Of a stretch of 64,000 bases of DNA, positions 46,987 to 55,714 are shown one piece after another. The first letter of the stretch is position 1. Every line of letters starts with the position of its first letter. The DNA comes from Gordonibacter pamelaeae (GTDB lineage Bacteria > Actinomycetota > Coriobacteriia > Coriobacteriales > Eggerthellaceae). The notes under the pieces are model-generated. The model searched no databases, was not told where the DNA came from, and saw only the letters and a list, made by a program, of their open reading frames with translations. The position numbers and the translations under genes were made by a program. The stretch lies in NCBI RefSeq assembly GCF_042665095.1, contig NZ_JBHTBV010000015.1. One strand, written 5' to 3'.

Positions 46987-47508
46987 CTAGACCGCGTGGG
47001 CGAGCGGCCATGCGTCGCGGTTGCCCAAGAACAGCCGCCCACCGTCGTCGAGCACGACCTCCACGTCCTCGAGCAGGCCGCCTCGGCCGGTGACGAGCAC
47101 GAGGTCGGCCACCGTCCGCCCGATGACGTACGAGCAGGGGCGGAAGCTCTCCCAACGCAGGCCCGCCACGGGGGCGTCCGTGGCGATGCGGCCGGAATGC
47201 AGGGCGATGCACGGCTCCCTCATGACGAACGCGGCGAGGTCGCCCGACTCGAGCCGCAGGATGGTCGGAGCGCCTGGAAGCCATGAGCGGGCGTGCTCGT
47301 CCCAGAGCGTCAGCACGTCGGCCACGCGGGCGCCGACCGCGCGTCGCGCCTGCCGGCGGTTGGCCTCCGCAAGGCCGCGGGCATCGTCGAACCAGCGCTG
47401 GTACAGGTTCGCGAACGCCGTCGCGGCCTCCACCGGCGCGCCCATCGCGCGTCCTTCGCGAAGATCCCCCTGCGCATCTTGCTTTGCGGGGCGTGACGGT
47501 TCGTCCAC
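46987..47508 (-). CDS. Hypothetical protein
   Basis: 173 aa from GTG 47508, with a strong TGAGGAGG site 5 bases upstream on the minus strand. Mixed alpha/beta, no membrane segment. C-terminal part VIGRTVADLVLVTGRGGLLEDVEVVLDDGGRLFLGN is beta-rich. No family recognised. It is transcribed towards the WYL gene and away from ddh. Confidence 0.65.
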   Translation of the reverse strand: MDEPSRPAKQDAQGDLREGRAMGAPVEAATAFANLYQRWFDDARGLAEANRRQARRAVGARVADVLTLWDEHARSWLPGAPTILRLESGDLAAFVMREPCIALHSGRIATDAPVAGLRWESFRPCSYVIGRTVADLVLVTGRGGLLEDVEVVLDDGGRLFLGNRDAWPLAHAV

Positions 47509-47757
47509 GGTGCCTCCTCAGTCTCGGTTTTCGCCTGTCTTGCCATCATACGCGCGCGGTTCGACGCGGCTGTCCTTCCTATGGGACAGCTCCGCGGTTT
47601 TCTCGCGCGGCGGCCGGCATTCTCGGCCGCCAAGGTTTCCAACGTGTTTCGATGCGATGGGGCTTTCTTGGAGTTGACCTGCGCGCATTGACGGGATGGG
47701 CACAGTTCGTGGATGATCGTTGCAACACGTACGGACACTTTGGCAAGGAGCGGAACT

Positions 47758-48747
47758 ATGGCGAAGACGCGCATCGGCATTTACGGATACGGCAACCTGG
47801 GGCGTGGCGTGGAGCTGGCCTGCCGGCAGAACGAGGACCTGGAGCTTGCGGCGCTGTTCACGCGGCGCGACCCGGCGAGCGTGCAGCCGCTGACCGCCGG
47901 CGTGCCCGTGTACGCGGCCGACGACCTGGCGGCGCACACGGGCGACGTGGACGTGCTCGTGCTGTGCGGCGGCAGCGCGCGCGACCTGCCCGAGCAGACG
48001 CCCGCTTGCGCGAGCCTGTTCAACGTGGTGGACTCGTTCGACACGCATGCGAACATCCCCGCCCACTTCGCCGACGTGGACGTGGAGGCGAAGGCGGGCG
48101 GCAAGGTGGCCCTGATTTCCGGCGGCTGGGATCCGGGCATGTTCTCGCTCGCGCGCCTGTACGCCACGAGCATCCTGCCCGAAGGGCACGACTACACGTT
48201 CTGGGGCCGCGGCGTGTCCCAGGGCCACAGCGACGCCATCCGCCGCATCGAGGGCGTGGCCGACGCGCGCCAGTACACCGTTCCCGTGCCCGCGGCGCTC
48301 GAGGCCGTGCGCGCCGGCGAGAACCCCGAGCTCACCACCCGCCAGAAGCACACGCGCGAGTGCTTCGTCGTGGCGGAGGAGGGCGCCGACACGGCCGCCA
48401 TCGAGCGCGCCATCGTGGAGATGCCGAACTACTTCGCCGACTACGACACCACGGTGACGTTCGTGTCGCAGGAGGAGCTCGACCGCGACCACGCCGGCAT
48501 CCCGCACGGCGGTTCCGTGATCCGTTCGGGCGTGACCGGCCGGGACGGCGAGCACGGCCACGTGGTGGAGTACTCGCTGAAGCTGGATTCCAACCCCGAG
48601 TTCACCGGCAGCGTGCTGGCGGCCTGCGCCCGCGCGGTGCACCGCCTGTCCGCCGAGGGGCAGACGGGCTGCAAGACGCTGTTCGACGTCCCGCCGGCGT
48701 ACCTGTCGCCTTTGAGCGCCGAGGAGCTGCGCGCGAGCATGCTGTAG
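47758..48747 (+). CDS. ddh: meso-Diaminopimelate dehydrogenase
   Basis: 329 aa NADPH enzyme that converts tetrahydrodipicolinate plus ammonia to meso-DAP in one step for lysine and peptidoglycan. N-terminal IGIYGYGNLGRGVELAC is the Rossmann motif, LFTRRDP the NADPH-phosphate site, and NVVDSFDTHANIP, SGGWDPGMFSLARLYA and GRGVSQGHSDAIRRI match the Ddh signature. ATG 47758 follows AAGGAGCGG. The earlier in-frame ATG at 47713 lacks a good site. Cytoplasmic dimer. Confidence 0.92.
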   Translation: MAKTRIGIYGYGNLGRGVELACRQNEDLELAALFTRRDPASVQPLTAGVPVYAADDLAAHTGDVDVLVLCGGSARDLPEQTPACASLFNVVDSFDTHANIPAHFADVDVEAKAGGKVALISGGWDPGMFSLARLYATSILPEGHDYTFWGRGVSQGHSDAIRRIEGVADARQYTVPVPAALEAVRAGENPELTTRQKHTRECFVVAEEGADTAAIERAIVEMPNYFADYDTTVTFVSQEELDRDHAGIPHGGSVIRSGVTGRDGEHGHVVEYSLKLDSNPEFTGSVLAACARAVHRLSAEGQTGCKTLFDVPPAYLSPLSAEELRASML

Positions 48748-48818
48748 GCGGCGCGCGACAGGACGGCGAGGGGGCTGGCGAACAAGCTGGGCGGCAACGA
48801 GGCCGCGAGAAATCCCCG

Positions 48819-48857
48819 GACGGGCGGGCTGCGCAAGCGGTCCGCCCGTCTTCGTCT
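48819..48857 (+). terminator. Likely terminator after ddh
   Basis: GACGGGCGG (48819-48827) pairs with CCGCCCGTC (48842-48850), enclosing a 14-base loop that contains a smaller GC/GCAA/GC hairpin, followed by TTCGTCT. Moderately T-rich. Confidence 0.55.
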
Positions 48858-49240
48858 CAGAGCAGGATCGTTGCCAGCGCCGCGGCTGCGAACAGGATGC
48901 CGGCCCCGGCGGCGAACGTGCGCTCGCGGACGGTCAGCCCGTACGCGGTGCCTTGCAGGCAAAGGGCTGTGCGCGACGCGTGGGCGGGGGACGGGATGCC
49001 CGGGCGGCAGGTGCCTTTCGGCTGGGCTCCCGCCTCGCGGTTTGCGGCGGGAAGCGCCGCCGCCGGCAAGGCGCGCGCATGCTGCGGCAGGTGGCCTGCG
49101 CCACCGGGGCAGGCGATCACGCGGATGGCGGGGGCGTCCCGTCCGGTACGCGCATGCGCCCCGCGGACGGCGGTGCCGTGCGAGGGCGAGGGCGCTTCGG
49201 CAAAGGGGTAATTCGTGGCAAGGGCGGCGTTGGCGACCAT
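48857..49240 (-). CDS. Small hypothetical protein with C-terminal membrane segment
   Basis: 127 aa. ATG 49240 has a strong CAGGAGG site 5 bases upstream on the minus strand. The first ~100 residues are low-complexity and rich in Ala, Pro, Gly and Arg; the end, TFAAGAGILFAAAALATILL, is a membrane segment. No family recognised. The composition is odd, and a frameshifted or partly spurious frame cannot be excluded. Confidence 0.45.
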   Translation of the reverse strand: MVANAALATNYPFAEAPSPSHGTAVRGAHARTGRDAPAIRVIACPGGAGHLPQHARALPAAALPAANREAGAQPKGTCRPGIPSPAHASRTALCLQGTAYGLTVRERTFAAGAGILFAAAALATILL

Positions 49241-49350
49241 GGTGCCTCCTGGGGTCGTGCGTTGGATGGTGGCCCCATCATACGCGCCGCCGCTTGTCTG
49301 CTTGTCCTACTAACGGGACGGTTGTGACAAATCCTCCCGTTTCCGCGCAT

Positions 49351-49383
49351 AAAAAGGCGGCGCGCAGGTTCCTGCGCGCCGCC
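49351..49383 (-). terminator. Strong terminator of the PurF-like gene
   Basis: On the minus strand GGCGGCGCGCA pairs with TGCGCGCCGCC (11 bp, 6-base loop GGAACC) followed by TTTTT. It lies 13 bases past the stop of the PurF homologue. Confidence 0.85.
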
Positions 49384-49395
49384 GTGGCCGAAAAC

Positions 49396-50820
49396 CTATT
49401 CCCTGCCCGACCAGCAGTACGTGCACACCTTCTCGCGGTCGATGCCGATGGCCTCCAGCATGCCGTCGAGCGACTGGTAGCCTAGCGAGTCGAAGCCCAT
49501 CTTCTCGCAGATGGACTTCAGCATGCACTGGCCGCGCTCGGTGGAGCTGTCGGCGTACTCGTCGAGGTGCTTCTGCCCTTCGTCGCCTTCCAGCTCCTGC
49601 ACCACGCGGCGCGCGATGAGCTCCATCTCGGAGCGGCTGCGCGAGAAGCTCAGGTACTTGCAGCCGAACATGATGGGCGGGCAGGCCGAGCGCATGTGCA
49701 CCTCGGAGGCGCCGCATTCGTGCAGGTAGTTCACCGTGCCCTGCAGCTGCGTGCCGCGCACGATGGAGTCGTCCACGAACAGGAGCCGCTTGCCGTTGAT
49801 GAGCTCGGGCACGGGGATGAGCTTCATCTTCGCCACGCGGTCGCGCACTTTCTGGTTCGCGGGCATGAACGAGCGCGGCCAGGTGGGGGTGTACTTGATG
49901 AACGGGCGGCCGAAGGGGGCCTTGCTCTCGGTGGAGTAGCCGATGGCGTGCGGCACGCCCGAGTCGGGCACGCCGGCCACGTAGTCCACGTCGGGCACGC
50001 CGCCCGCCGCCGCCTCGTCGCGGGCCATGATCGCGCCGTTGCGGTGGCGCATGACCTCCACGTTCACGCCCTCGTAGTTGGAGTTGGGGTAGCCGTAGTA
50101 GACCCACAGGAAGGCGCAGATCTTCATCTGCGTGCCGGCGGGGGAGATGGTCTCGTAGCCGTCCGCATCCACGCGCACGATCTCGCCCGGCCCCAGCTCG
50201 TACTCGTCGTGATAGCCCAGCTTATGGTAGGCGAACGACTCGAACGAGATGCAGAAGCCCTCGCCGTCCTTCCCGATAAGCACCGGCAGGCGCCCCATGC
50301 TGTCCCGCGCGGCGATGATCGTGCCGTCGCTCGTCATGATGAGCAGGGTGAGCGAGCCCTCGATGACGCTCTGGGCATGCTTGATGCCCTCCACGAAGCT
50401 GTCCTTCTGGTTGATGAGCGCGGCCACGAGCTCCGTGGTGTTCACGGCACCCGAGCTCATGGCCATGAACTGCCGGTTCCCGCTGGAGAAGTAGCGCTCC
50501 ACCAGCTCTTCGGCGTTGTTGATGGCGCCCACGGTGGTGATGCCGAACGTGCCCAGGTGCGAGCGCACGAGCAGCGGTTGCGGGTCGGTGTCGCTGATGC
50601 AGCCGATGCCGCTCATGCCCTTGAACCCCGGGAGGTCGTCTTCGAAGCGGGTGCGGAACGGCGTGTTCTCGATGGAGTGGATCTCGCGCTGGAAGCCCAC
50701 TTCCTCGTCGTGGAAGATCATGCCCGCGCGCCGTGTTCCCAGATGCGAGTGGTAGTCCACTCCGAAAAATACGTCCAGCACCACATCGTGATGCGATGCA
50801 GCCCCGAAGAATCCGCCCAT
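49396..50820 (-). CDS. purF: Amidophosphoribosyltransferase homologue lacking the N-terminal Cys
   Basis: 474 aa. The PRPP-binding motif LLFVDDSIVRGTQLQG (~residue 345) and the purine PRTase domain are intact. The N-terminal glutamine amidotransferase fold is recognisable (FFGVDYHSHLGTRRAGM, SHLGTFGITTVG), but the protein starts MGGFFGAASHHD, with Gly where PurF has its catalytic Cys (CGxxG). As written it could not hydrolyse glutamine by the usual mechanism; it may use ammonia or have another role. Similar MGGFFG-type proteins are known to me from other gut anaerobes. Start ATG 50820, AAAGG upstream. Alternative names: PurF paralogue, pseudo-amidotransferase. Confidence 0.8.
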   Translation of the reverse strand: MGGFFGAASHHDVVLDVFFGVDYHSHLGTRRAGMIFHDEEVGFQREIHSIENTPFRTRFEDDLPGFKGMSGIGCISDTDPQPLLVRSHLGTFGITTVGAINNAEELVERYFSSGNRQFMAMSSGAVNTTELVAALINQKDSFVEGIKHAQSVIEGSLTLLIMTSDGTIIAARDSMGRLPVLIGKDGEGFCISFESFAYHKLGYHDEYELGPGEIVRVDADGYETISPAGTQMKICAFLWVYYGYPNSNYEGVNVEVMRHRNGAIMARDEAAAGGVPDVDYVAGVPDSGVPHAIGYSTESKAPFGRPFIKYTPTWPRSFMPANQKVRDRVAKMKLIPVPELINGKRLLFVDDSIVRGTQLQGTVNYLHECGASEVHMRSACPPIMFGCKYLSFSRSRSEMELIARRVVQELEGDEGQKHLDEYADSSTERGQCMLKSICEKMGFDSLGYQSLDGMLEAIGIDREKVCTYCWSGRE

Positions 50821-50989
50821 TGGTTTGCCTTTCGTCGTGCCCGTAGCCTTTAGTGCCAACAAAGGTACCAGTATAAGGCTCCCGGCGCGGGTCTGGGGCG
50901 AGGCGGGCGGGCGATTCGCGGTTTCTGCACGAGAAGCTCCGAGAGCGGCCGGGCGGTCGCGGCAGGTCGGCCGCGGCGCGGGCTGCCCG

Positions 50990-51520
50990 CTAGCCGTCGA
51001 GGCGCGCCGAGTGGAGGGGCTTGTACACGGCGCCGGTGCGCTCGAGCGTGCTCTTGTAGAGCGTGGCCGTGCAGGCCCGGTCGTCGCGGGGGAAGGCGAG
51101 CGGCGGCAGGCTCGCCTTGGGGATGCGGGCGCGGCGGGCGAGGGTGATGTGCGGCTTGAAGGGCTTCGCGTCGAAGGGGACGTTTCGGGAGGCCAGCTCG
51201 TCGCGCAGGCGCTCGGCGAGGTCCTCCAGCTCGCGGTTGGGGGCGATGCCGAGCCAGAGCGTCGCGTCGCCTGCGCGGCCGAACTTGCCCAGACCGTCGC
51301 TCGCCAGCACGACGGGGGCCGTGTTCGCGCACACGGCGTCGAGCGCGTCGCCCGCGCGGGCCGCCTGCGCCTCGTCGACCTCGCCGAGGAAGGCGAGCGT
51401 GAGGTGGTAGGTCGAGCGCGGCAGGAAGCGGCCCTCCACGGCGGCTCCCAGCTGGCGGGCGAGCGCGGCGACGTCGTCGGCGAAGTCCGGCGGCAGGTCG
51501 AGCGCGACGAACGTCCTCAT
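50990..51520 (-). CDS. thpR: RNA 2',3'-cyclic phosphodiesterase (ThpR/LigT)
   Basis: 176 aa 2H phosphoesterase. Both HxT catalytic motifs are seen: YHLTLAFLGEV (~residue 40) and PHITLARRARIP (~125). It opens 2',3'-cyclic phosphates on RNA, giving 2'-phosphates. Begins MRTFVALDLPP, typical of the family. The ATG overlaps the stop of the helicase gene (ATGA), so the two are coupled. Confidence 0.9.
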   Translation of the reverse strand: MRTFVALDLPPDFADDVAALARQLGAAVEGRFLPRSTYHLTLAFLGEVDEAQAARAGDALDAVCANTAPVVLASDGLGKFGRAGDATLWLGIAPNRELEDLAERLRDELASRNVPFDAKPFKPHITLARRARIPKASLPPLAFPRDDRACTATLYKSTLERTGAVYKPLHSARLDG

Positions 51521-53676
51521 GAGGTCTCCTTCCCGGGGTCGAGCAGCGGCGTGAGCGGGCCCTTCGCCAGCACGTCGACGCGGCGCGTGGCGCGCGAGAG
51601 CGTGGTGTAGAGGCGGCGGCGGGCCAGGTCGTCCTCGCCGGGGAAGGCGCGCGCGGAGGCGTCCGGCACGATGACGTGGTCGAACTCGAGGCCCTTCGCC
51701 AGCTTGAGCGTGATGAGCACCACGCCGCTCGCGGGCAGTTCGTCGCGCTCGTCCAAAAGCGGCGGCGCGTCCTCGCCGAGCAGCTGCTGGAGGCGTTTGG
51801 CCTCGTGCTTCCAAGGCACGATGACGGCGGCGAGCCCCTCGCCCGCCCGCGCCCCGGCTACGGCGGCGCGCAGGGCATCGGCGTAGGCGGCGTCGTCGTC
51901 GAAGGCGCGGACGGCCGGCGGCTCGTCGGCGCGCTGGATGGAGGAGACCTGGAGCTGCTCCTCGGGCGGCAGCAGGCTCGCGAACAGAGCGGTGATCTCG
52001 GGCGTCGAGCGGTAGCTCGTCATGAGGCGGCATTCCTCCACCTGCCCGCGGGCGGCTTGGAACACCTCGCGCACCTCGTCGAACGAGGCCGTGTCGGGCG
52101 CGATGGCCTGGTTCGGGTCGCCCAGCAGCAGGAAGTGCGCGCGGCGGAAGTAGCGCGCGAGCACGGCCAGCTGGGCGGCGGTGTAGTCCTGCACCTCGTC
52201 CACCATCACGTACTTCGCGTCGGGGTTGCCCAGCCCCGTGAGCGCCATCTTCAGGTAGAGCCACTCGAGCGGCGCAAGGCCGTCGGTTCCGAGGAGGCGC
52301 ATGCCGATGCGGTCGATGCGCAGCCAGTTGTCGTTCTCCACGGCGGCGAAGGCGTCGGCGTAGCGGTCGGTGAGGTAGCGCAGGGCGAGCGCGCGCTCCT
52401 CCTGCTCGTCGGCGGGCGCGATGAGCTCGCCGAAGATGCGCAGCTGCTCGTCGGCCTCGAGGGCCTCCAGCTCGTCGAGCGCCTCGTCGGTGCCGGCCAT
52501 CTGCTTGAGGCGGCTCTCCAGGCGCGCGTGCAGCTCCTCGCGCATGAGCGTGATGCGGTGCGGGCCGGCGGGGATGCGGCCGAGCTTGTCGGCGAGCTTG
52601 CGGATCTGGTCGGCGGCGATCAGGCGCTTCTCGTCCACGCGGACGTCCTTGAAGTCGTTCGCGTCGAACTCGAACGATTCGACGGTCCGGTCGATGCGGG
52701 CGAGCGCGGCGAGCGGCACGTCCACGCGGCCGCTGCCCCGGTCGGGCGGCAGCAGACGGCGCGCGAACTCATTCCAGGTGAGGCTTTCCGGGTTGCGCTC
52801 GCCCAGGTCGGGGAGCACGCTTGCGATATAGTGGCTGAACACCGGGTTCGGCGAGATGAGGAAGACCTCGCTCGCATCGAGGCTGCCGCGCTGCTGGTAG
52901 AAGAGGTAGGCGATGCGCTGCAGGAGCACCGACGTCTTGCCGCTGCCCGCGATGCCGCTCACCAGCAGCACCGGCACGTCCTCGTGGCGCACGACGGTGT
53001 TCTGCTCCTTTTGGATGGTGGCCGTGATGGCCTTCATCTGCGCGGTACGCTGCTTCGAGAGCGACGCCAGGAGGAGCGAGTCCTGGATGGCGACCGTGGT
53101 GTCGAAGTAGGCGTTCAGGCGGTCTTCCTCGATGTCGAACTGGCGGCGCAGCTTGAGGTCGGCTTCGATGGTGCGGCCGTCGGCCACGTACGAGGTGCGG
53201 CCGTTGTCCTGGTTGTAGTAGGTCTCGGCCACGGGCGAGCGCCAGTCCACCACGAGGCGGCGGTAGTTCTCGTCCGAGATGCCGGCCGTGCCGATGTAGA
53301 GCTCCTTGGGCTCCTGCCCGGGCTTGAACTGCAGGGCGACTTTGGCGAAGTAGGGCTGCTTGAGCAAAAGCTCCACCTTGGCGAGCTCGGCCGCATCGGC
53401 GTCCTGCGCCAGGTTGTACCCGTCGATCACGCGGTTCATGGCCGCGAAGTCCGCGTAGGTCTCCATCGCGTCGGCGTAGGTGGCGAAGTTGGGCGCGAGC
53501 TCCTCCGCCATCGCCTTCTTGTCGGCCGCCGCCTCGCGCTGCGCGCGCTCCATCTTGCGCACGAGGGCGCGCCCGATCTGCTGGAGCTTCGCGTAGGTGT
53601 GCGCGAGGTGGCTTTGCTCCTGGTCGAAGACGGGGTCGGCGCTGTCGTCGGGTGTGGGGGCGGGTTCGGTCGGCAC
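51517..53676 (-). CDS. HelD-like UvrD/Rep superfamily 1 helicase
   Basis: 719 aa. Helical/coiled N-terminal arm (residues ~14-90) as in HelD, which removes stalled RNA polymerase from DNA. Walker A SGIAGSGKTSVLLQRIAYL near residue 215, motif II YVMVDEVQDYTAAQLAVLARY near 485, motif III/IV FLLLGDPNQAI and RLMTSYRST, motif VI YTTLSRATRRVDVL near the end. Start: GTG 53676, because AAGGAG lies 5 bases upstream; the longer in-frame ATG at 53727 has no such site. Coupled to thpR. Could also act in DNA repair. Confidence 0.85.
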   Translation of the reverse strand: MPTEPAPTPDDSADPVFDQEQSHLAHTYAKLQQIGRALVRKMERAQREAAADKKAMAEELAPNFATYADAMETYADFAAMNRVIDGYNLAQDADAAELAKVELLLKQPYFAKVALQFKPGQEPKELYIGTAGISDENYRRLVVDWRSPVAETYYNQDNGRTSYVADGRTIEADLKLRRQFDIEEDRLNAYFDTTVAIQDSLLLASLSKQRTAQMKAITATIQKEQNTVVRHEDVPVLLVSGIAGSGKTSVLLQRIAYLFYQQRGSLDASEVFLISPNPVFSHYIASVLPDLGERNPESLTWNEFARRLLPPDRGSGRVDVPLAALARIDRTVESFEFDANDFKDVRVDEKRLIAADQIRKLADKLGRIPAGPHRITLMREELHARLESRLKQMAGTDEALDELEALEADEQLRIFGELIAPADEQEERALALRYLTDRYADAFAAVENDNWLRIDRIGMRLLGTDGLAPLEWLYLKMALTGLGNPDAKYVMVDEVQDYTAAQLAVLARYFRRAHFLLLGDPNQAIAPDTASFDEVREVFQAARGQVEECRLMTSYRSTPEITALFASLLPPEEQLQVSSIQRADEPPAVRAFDDDAAYADALRAAVAGARAGEGLAAVIVPWKHEAKRLQQLLGEDAPPLLDERDELPASGVVLITLKLAKGLEFDHVIVPDASARAFPGEDDLARRRLYTTLSRATRRVDVLAKGPLTPLLDPGKETS

Positions 53677-53791
53677 GGGTTCTCCTTGCAGCACGCATCG
53701 GTCAAGTCGAAAAGTTCGCCGAAACATTCTACCGGATTCCCACGCGCGAGTGGCCGTTGTCAGCGATTCGTGGAGGAGGGGTGGCCGCCGG

Positions 53792-54202
53792 TCAGATCAA
53801 AATGCCGTCGCAGTGGTCGATCTCGTGCTGGATGATCTGCGCGGTGAAGCCGGTGAACGTTTGCTCGCGCGGTTGGAAGCCCCGGTCCTCGAAGCGCACC
53901 TTGATGGTGCGGTAGCGCGTTGTGCGGCGGCTGCCGGGGAGGGACAGGCAGCCCTCCTCGGCCTCGTACGTGCCCGAGCGGCCGACGATCTCCGGGTTGA
54001 ACATGACGCGCGGGGTGCCCTCGTCGTCGAAGACGATGATGCGCTTGGCCGTGCCGATCATGTTGGCCGCCATGCCGACGCACTCGTGGGCGTGCGCCGC
54101 GAGCGTGTCGAGCAGGTCCTGCGCCGTCTGGGCGTCGGCCGCCGTGGCGGGCGACGAGGGCAGCAAGAGAAACATCCGGTTCGTCATGATGGGCTTGATC
54201 AT
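53792..54202 (-). CDS. Peptide deformylase-like protein, copy 1
   Basis: 136 aa, shorter than housekeeping deformylases (about 160-190). Metal motifs EGCLSLPG (~residue 82, Cys ligand) and QHEIDH (H126, E127, H130) are intact. The first motif reads GMAANMIG, so the conserved Gln of GxGxAAxQ is Met. It may remove N-formyl groups from nascent chains, or from special substrates. ATG 54202 has AGGAGG 8 bases upstream. Paralogue of the gene at 55022. Confidence 0.75.
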   Translation of the reverse strand: MIKPIMTNRMFLLLPSSPATAADAQTAQDLLDTLAAHAHECVGMAANMIGTAKRIIVFDDEGTPRVMFNPEIVGRSGTYEAEEGCLSLPGSRRTTRYRTIKVRFEDRGFQPREQTFTGFTAQIIQHEIDHCDGILI

Positions 54203-54247
54203 GGTCAAAGCCTCCTGTCGTGTTTCGGGCACACGGCGAAGCTTGAG

Positions 54248-54865
54248 CTATGTCAGCTCGCTCCACCATGGTTCGTGTGCAATGTCCCTGACTTCCGGCA
54301 ACGAAGGAAAATCAACGCCAAGGGTCTTCGCCATTTTCTTGAGAGCCACGCGGAATATGCCCGCCATCGTGGCTGCGTTGAAATATGGCTGTCCGTAGTG
54401 AATACTTGCTTCTTGGGTTGCCCTATCGAGATGGTCGTTGAAAAGCTTTTGTGCCAAAGGAGAATCCACGGGGATTCCTGCAGATTCCAATATGGCCTCC
54501 GCCTCTTCCAGTGCGCTGTGCCTATATATGAAGCGGTATTCCTTCATTCCGACGATTTTCCAAAACGTGCCATAGTATGAAACACCGTAAGCTTTCAGCC
54601 AGTCCCACATGATTTCCGGGTCGTTGACGTTTGGTCCTTCTGCATGGCATCGGTGGCAGAGAAGAACTATGTTCGATGGTTCGTCTTTTCCACCTAGGGC
54701 GTGGGGCACAATGTGACATCGCTCCAGGTTTCTCTTGCAGCCACACCTCCAACAGTGAGTTTCAGCTTCGCTCCAGTCGACGCTCAGTCCGCATTCGTTT
54801 ACGTGTCGCGACCAATAGTCAATCGACTCCTGAACGGTTGTCTTTATGTGTTGTCTATCATTCAT
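54248..54865 (-). CDS. HNH endonuclease
   Basis: 205 aa from ATG 54865; a GTG at 54913 would add 16 residues and neither start has a strong ribosome site. Zn-HNH core: CWRCGCKRNLERCHIVPHAL then NIVLLCHRCHAEGPN (residues ~38-75), with two CxxC pairs and the central H-I-V-P-H. The rest is unrecognised. Base composition is clearly lower in GC than the flanking deformylase genes, pointing to insertion between them. Probably a selfish or defence nuclease. Confidence 0.75.
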   Translation of the reverse strand: MNDRQHIKTTVQESIDYWSRHVNECGLSVDWSEAETHCWRCGCKRNLERCHIVPHALGGKDEPSNIVLLCHRCHAEGPNVNDPEIMWDWLKAYGVSYYGTFWKIVGMKEYRFIYRHSALEEAEAILESAGIPVDSPLAQKLFNDHLDRATQEASIHYGQPYFNAATMAGIFRVALKKMAKTLGVDFPSLPEVRDIAHEPWWSELT

Positions 54866-55021
54866 GGGGCGATCTTTTCTGGGGGAGCTCTGGTATTTTT
54901 GCGCGGATAACACGCCCCCTCATTTCATCAAATTACGTCAATTGAGTGAGAAGGCGAGCGTAGACATTGGCTGATAATTCAGGAGAACAAGGCTTGAAGG
55001 GATATCTTGATGCTCGTATCC

Positions 55022-55441
55022 TTAGACCAGCTTGCCCTTGCAGTGGTCGATCATGTGCTGGATGAGCTCGGCGGTCCAGCCGGTGAAGTCGCGCTTGCGG
55101 CTGACGAGGGCGCCGTCCACCAGCTCGTCGTAGACCACCTTGACGCGCTCGTAGCGGGTGACCTTGGACTCTGACTCCAGGGTGAGGCAGCCCTCGACCG
55201 TCTTGTACGCGCCGAGCGCCTGCTTCAGAACCGGGTTGTACATGACGTGCGGCTGCTCGTTCTCGTCGTGGTAGACGATGACGGCCTTCGCCACGCCTAT
55301 CTGGTTGGCCGCCAGGCACGCCGCCTCGTCGAGCGAGGCGAGGGTGTCGAGCAGGTCCTGCGCCACGACGGCGTCCTCGGCGGTGGCGGTCTCGCACGGC
55401 TGCGAGAGGATGGCTTCGTCGGTCACGAGTTCTTTGATCAT
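55022..55441 (-). CDS. Peptide deformylase-like protein, copy 2 (altered active site)
   Basis: 139 aa paralogue of copy 1. CLAANQIG keeps the motif I Gln but loses its Gly; EGCLTLES keeps the Cys ligand. The HExxH motif reads QHMIDH (H129, M130, H133), so the catalytic Glu is Met. Both His and the Cys metal ligands remain, so it may bind metal without hydrolysing formyl groups. A GGAG site precedes the ATG. Likely a pseudo-enzyme or binder. Confidence 0.75.
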   Translation of the reverse strand: MIKELVTDEAILSQPCETATAEDAVVAQDLLDTLASLDEAACLAANQIGVAKAVIVYHDENEQPHVMYNPVLKQALGAYKTVEGCLTLESESKVTRYERVKVVYDELVDGALVSRKRDFTGWTAELIQHMIDHCKGKLV

Positions 55442-55586
55442 GATGCTCCGTCCGGTTGGATGTTCGGCGGCTGTGGCGCGCGAGCGCCAGGCCGGTTTCG
55501 TTAGGGGAGCATTCTATCATGAAGGGGCGCGGGAAAGGGTCGTTGTCGGGTCCTGCCATTAGTCGTTCTCGGATAAAAACGCTCAG

Positions 55587-55712
55587 CTAGGAATTGACGA
55601 TAGTCTTAAGCTCTTCGATCGTGTAGACGCCCGAACTCTTCCGATGAATCATGCGATGGCAGTTGGGGCACAAGGGTCTCAGGTCTTCGATTGGGTCGAC
55701 GCGACGGTCTTG
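55587..55712 (-). pseudogene. 3' remnant of an HNH endonuclease gene
   Basis: About 42 codons reading DRRVDPIEDLRPLCPNCHRMIHR and ending TIEELKTIVNS: the C-terminal end of a McrA-type HNH nuclease (LRPLCPNCH followed by H). The N-terminal half and the first zinc/His motif are missing; the frame upstream becomes Arg/Pro/Gly-rich shadow sequence past about 55715, where the ParB-like remnant begins on the other strand. This marks a recombination junction. Confidence 0.7.
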
Positions 55713-55714
55713 CT

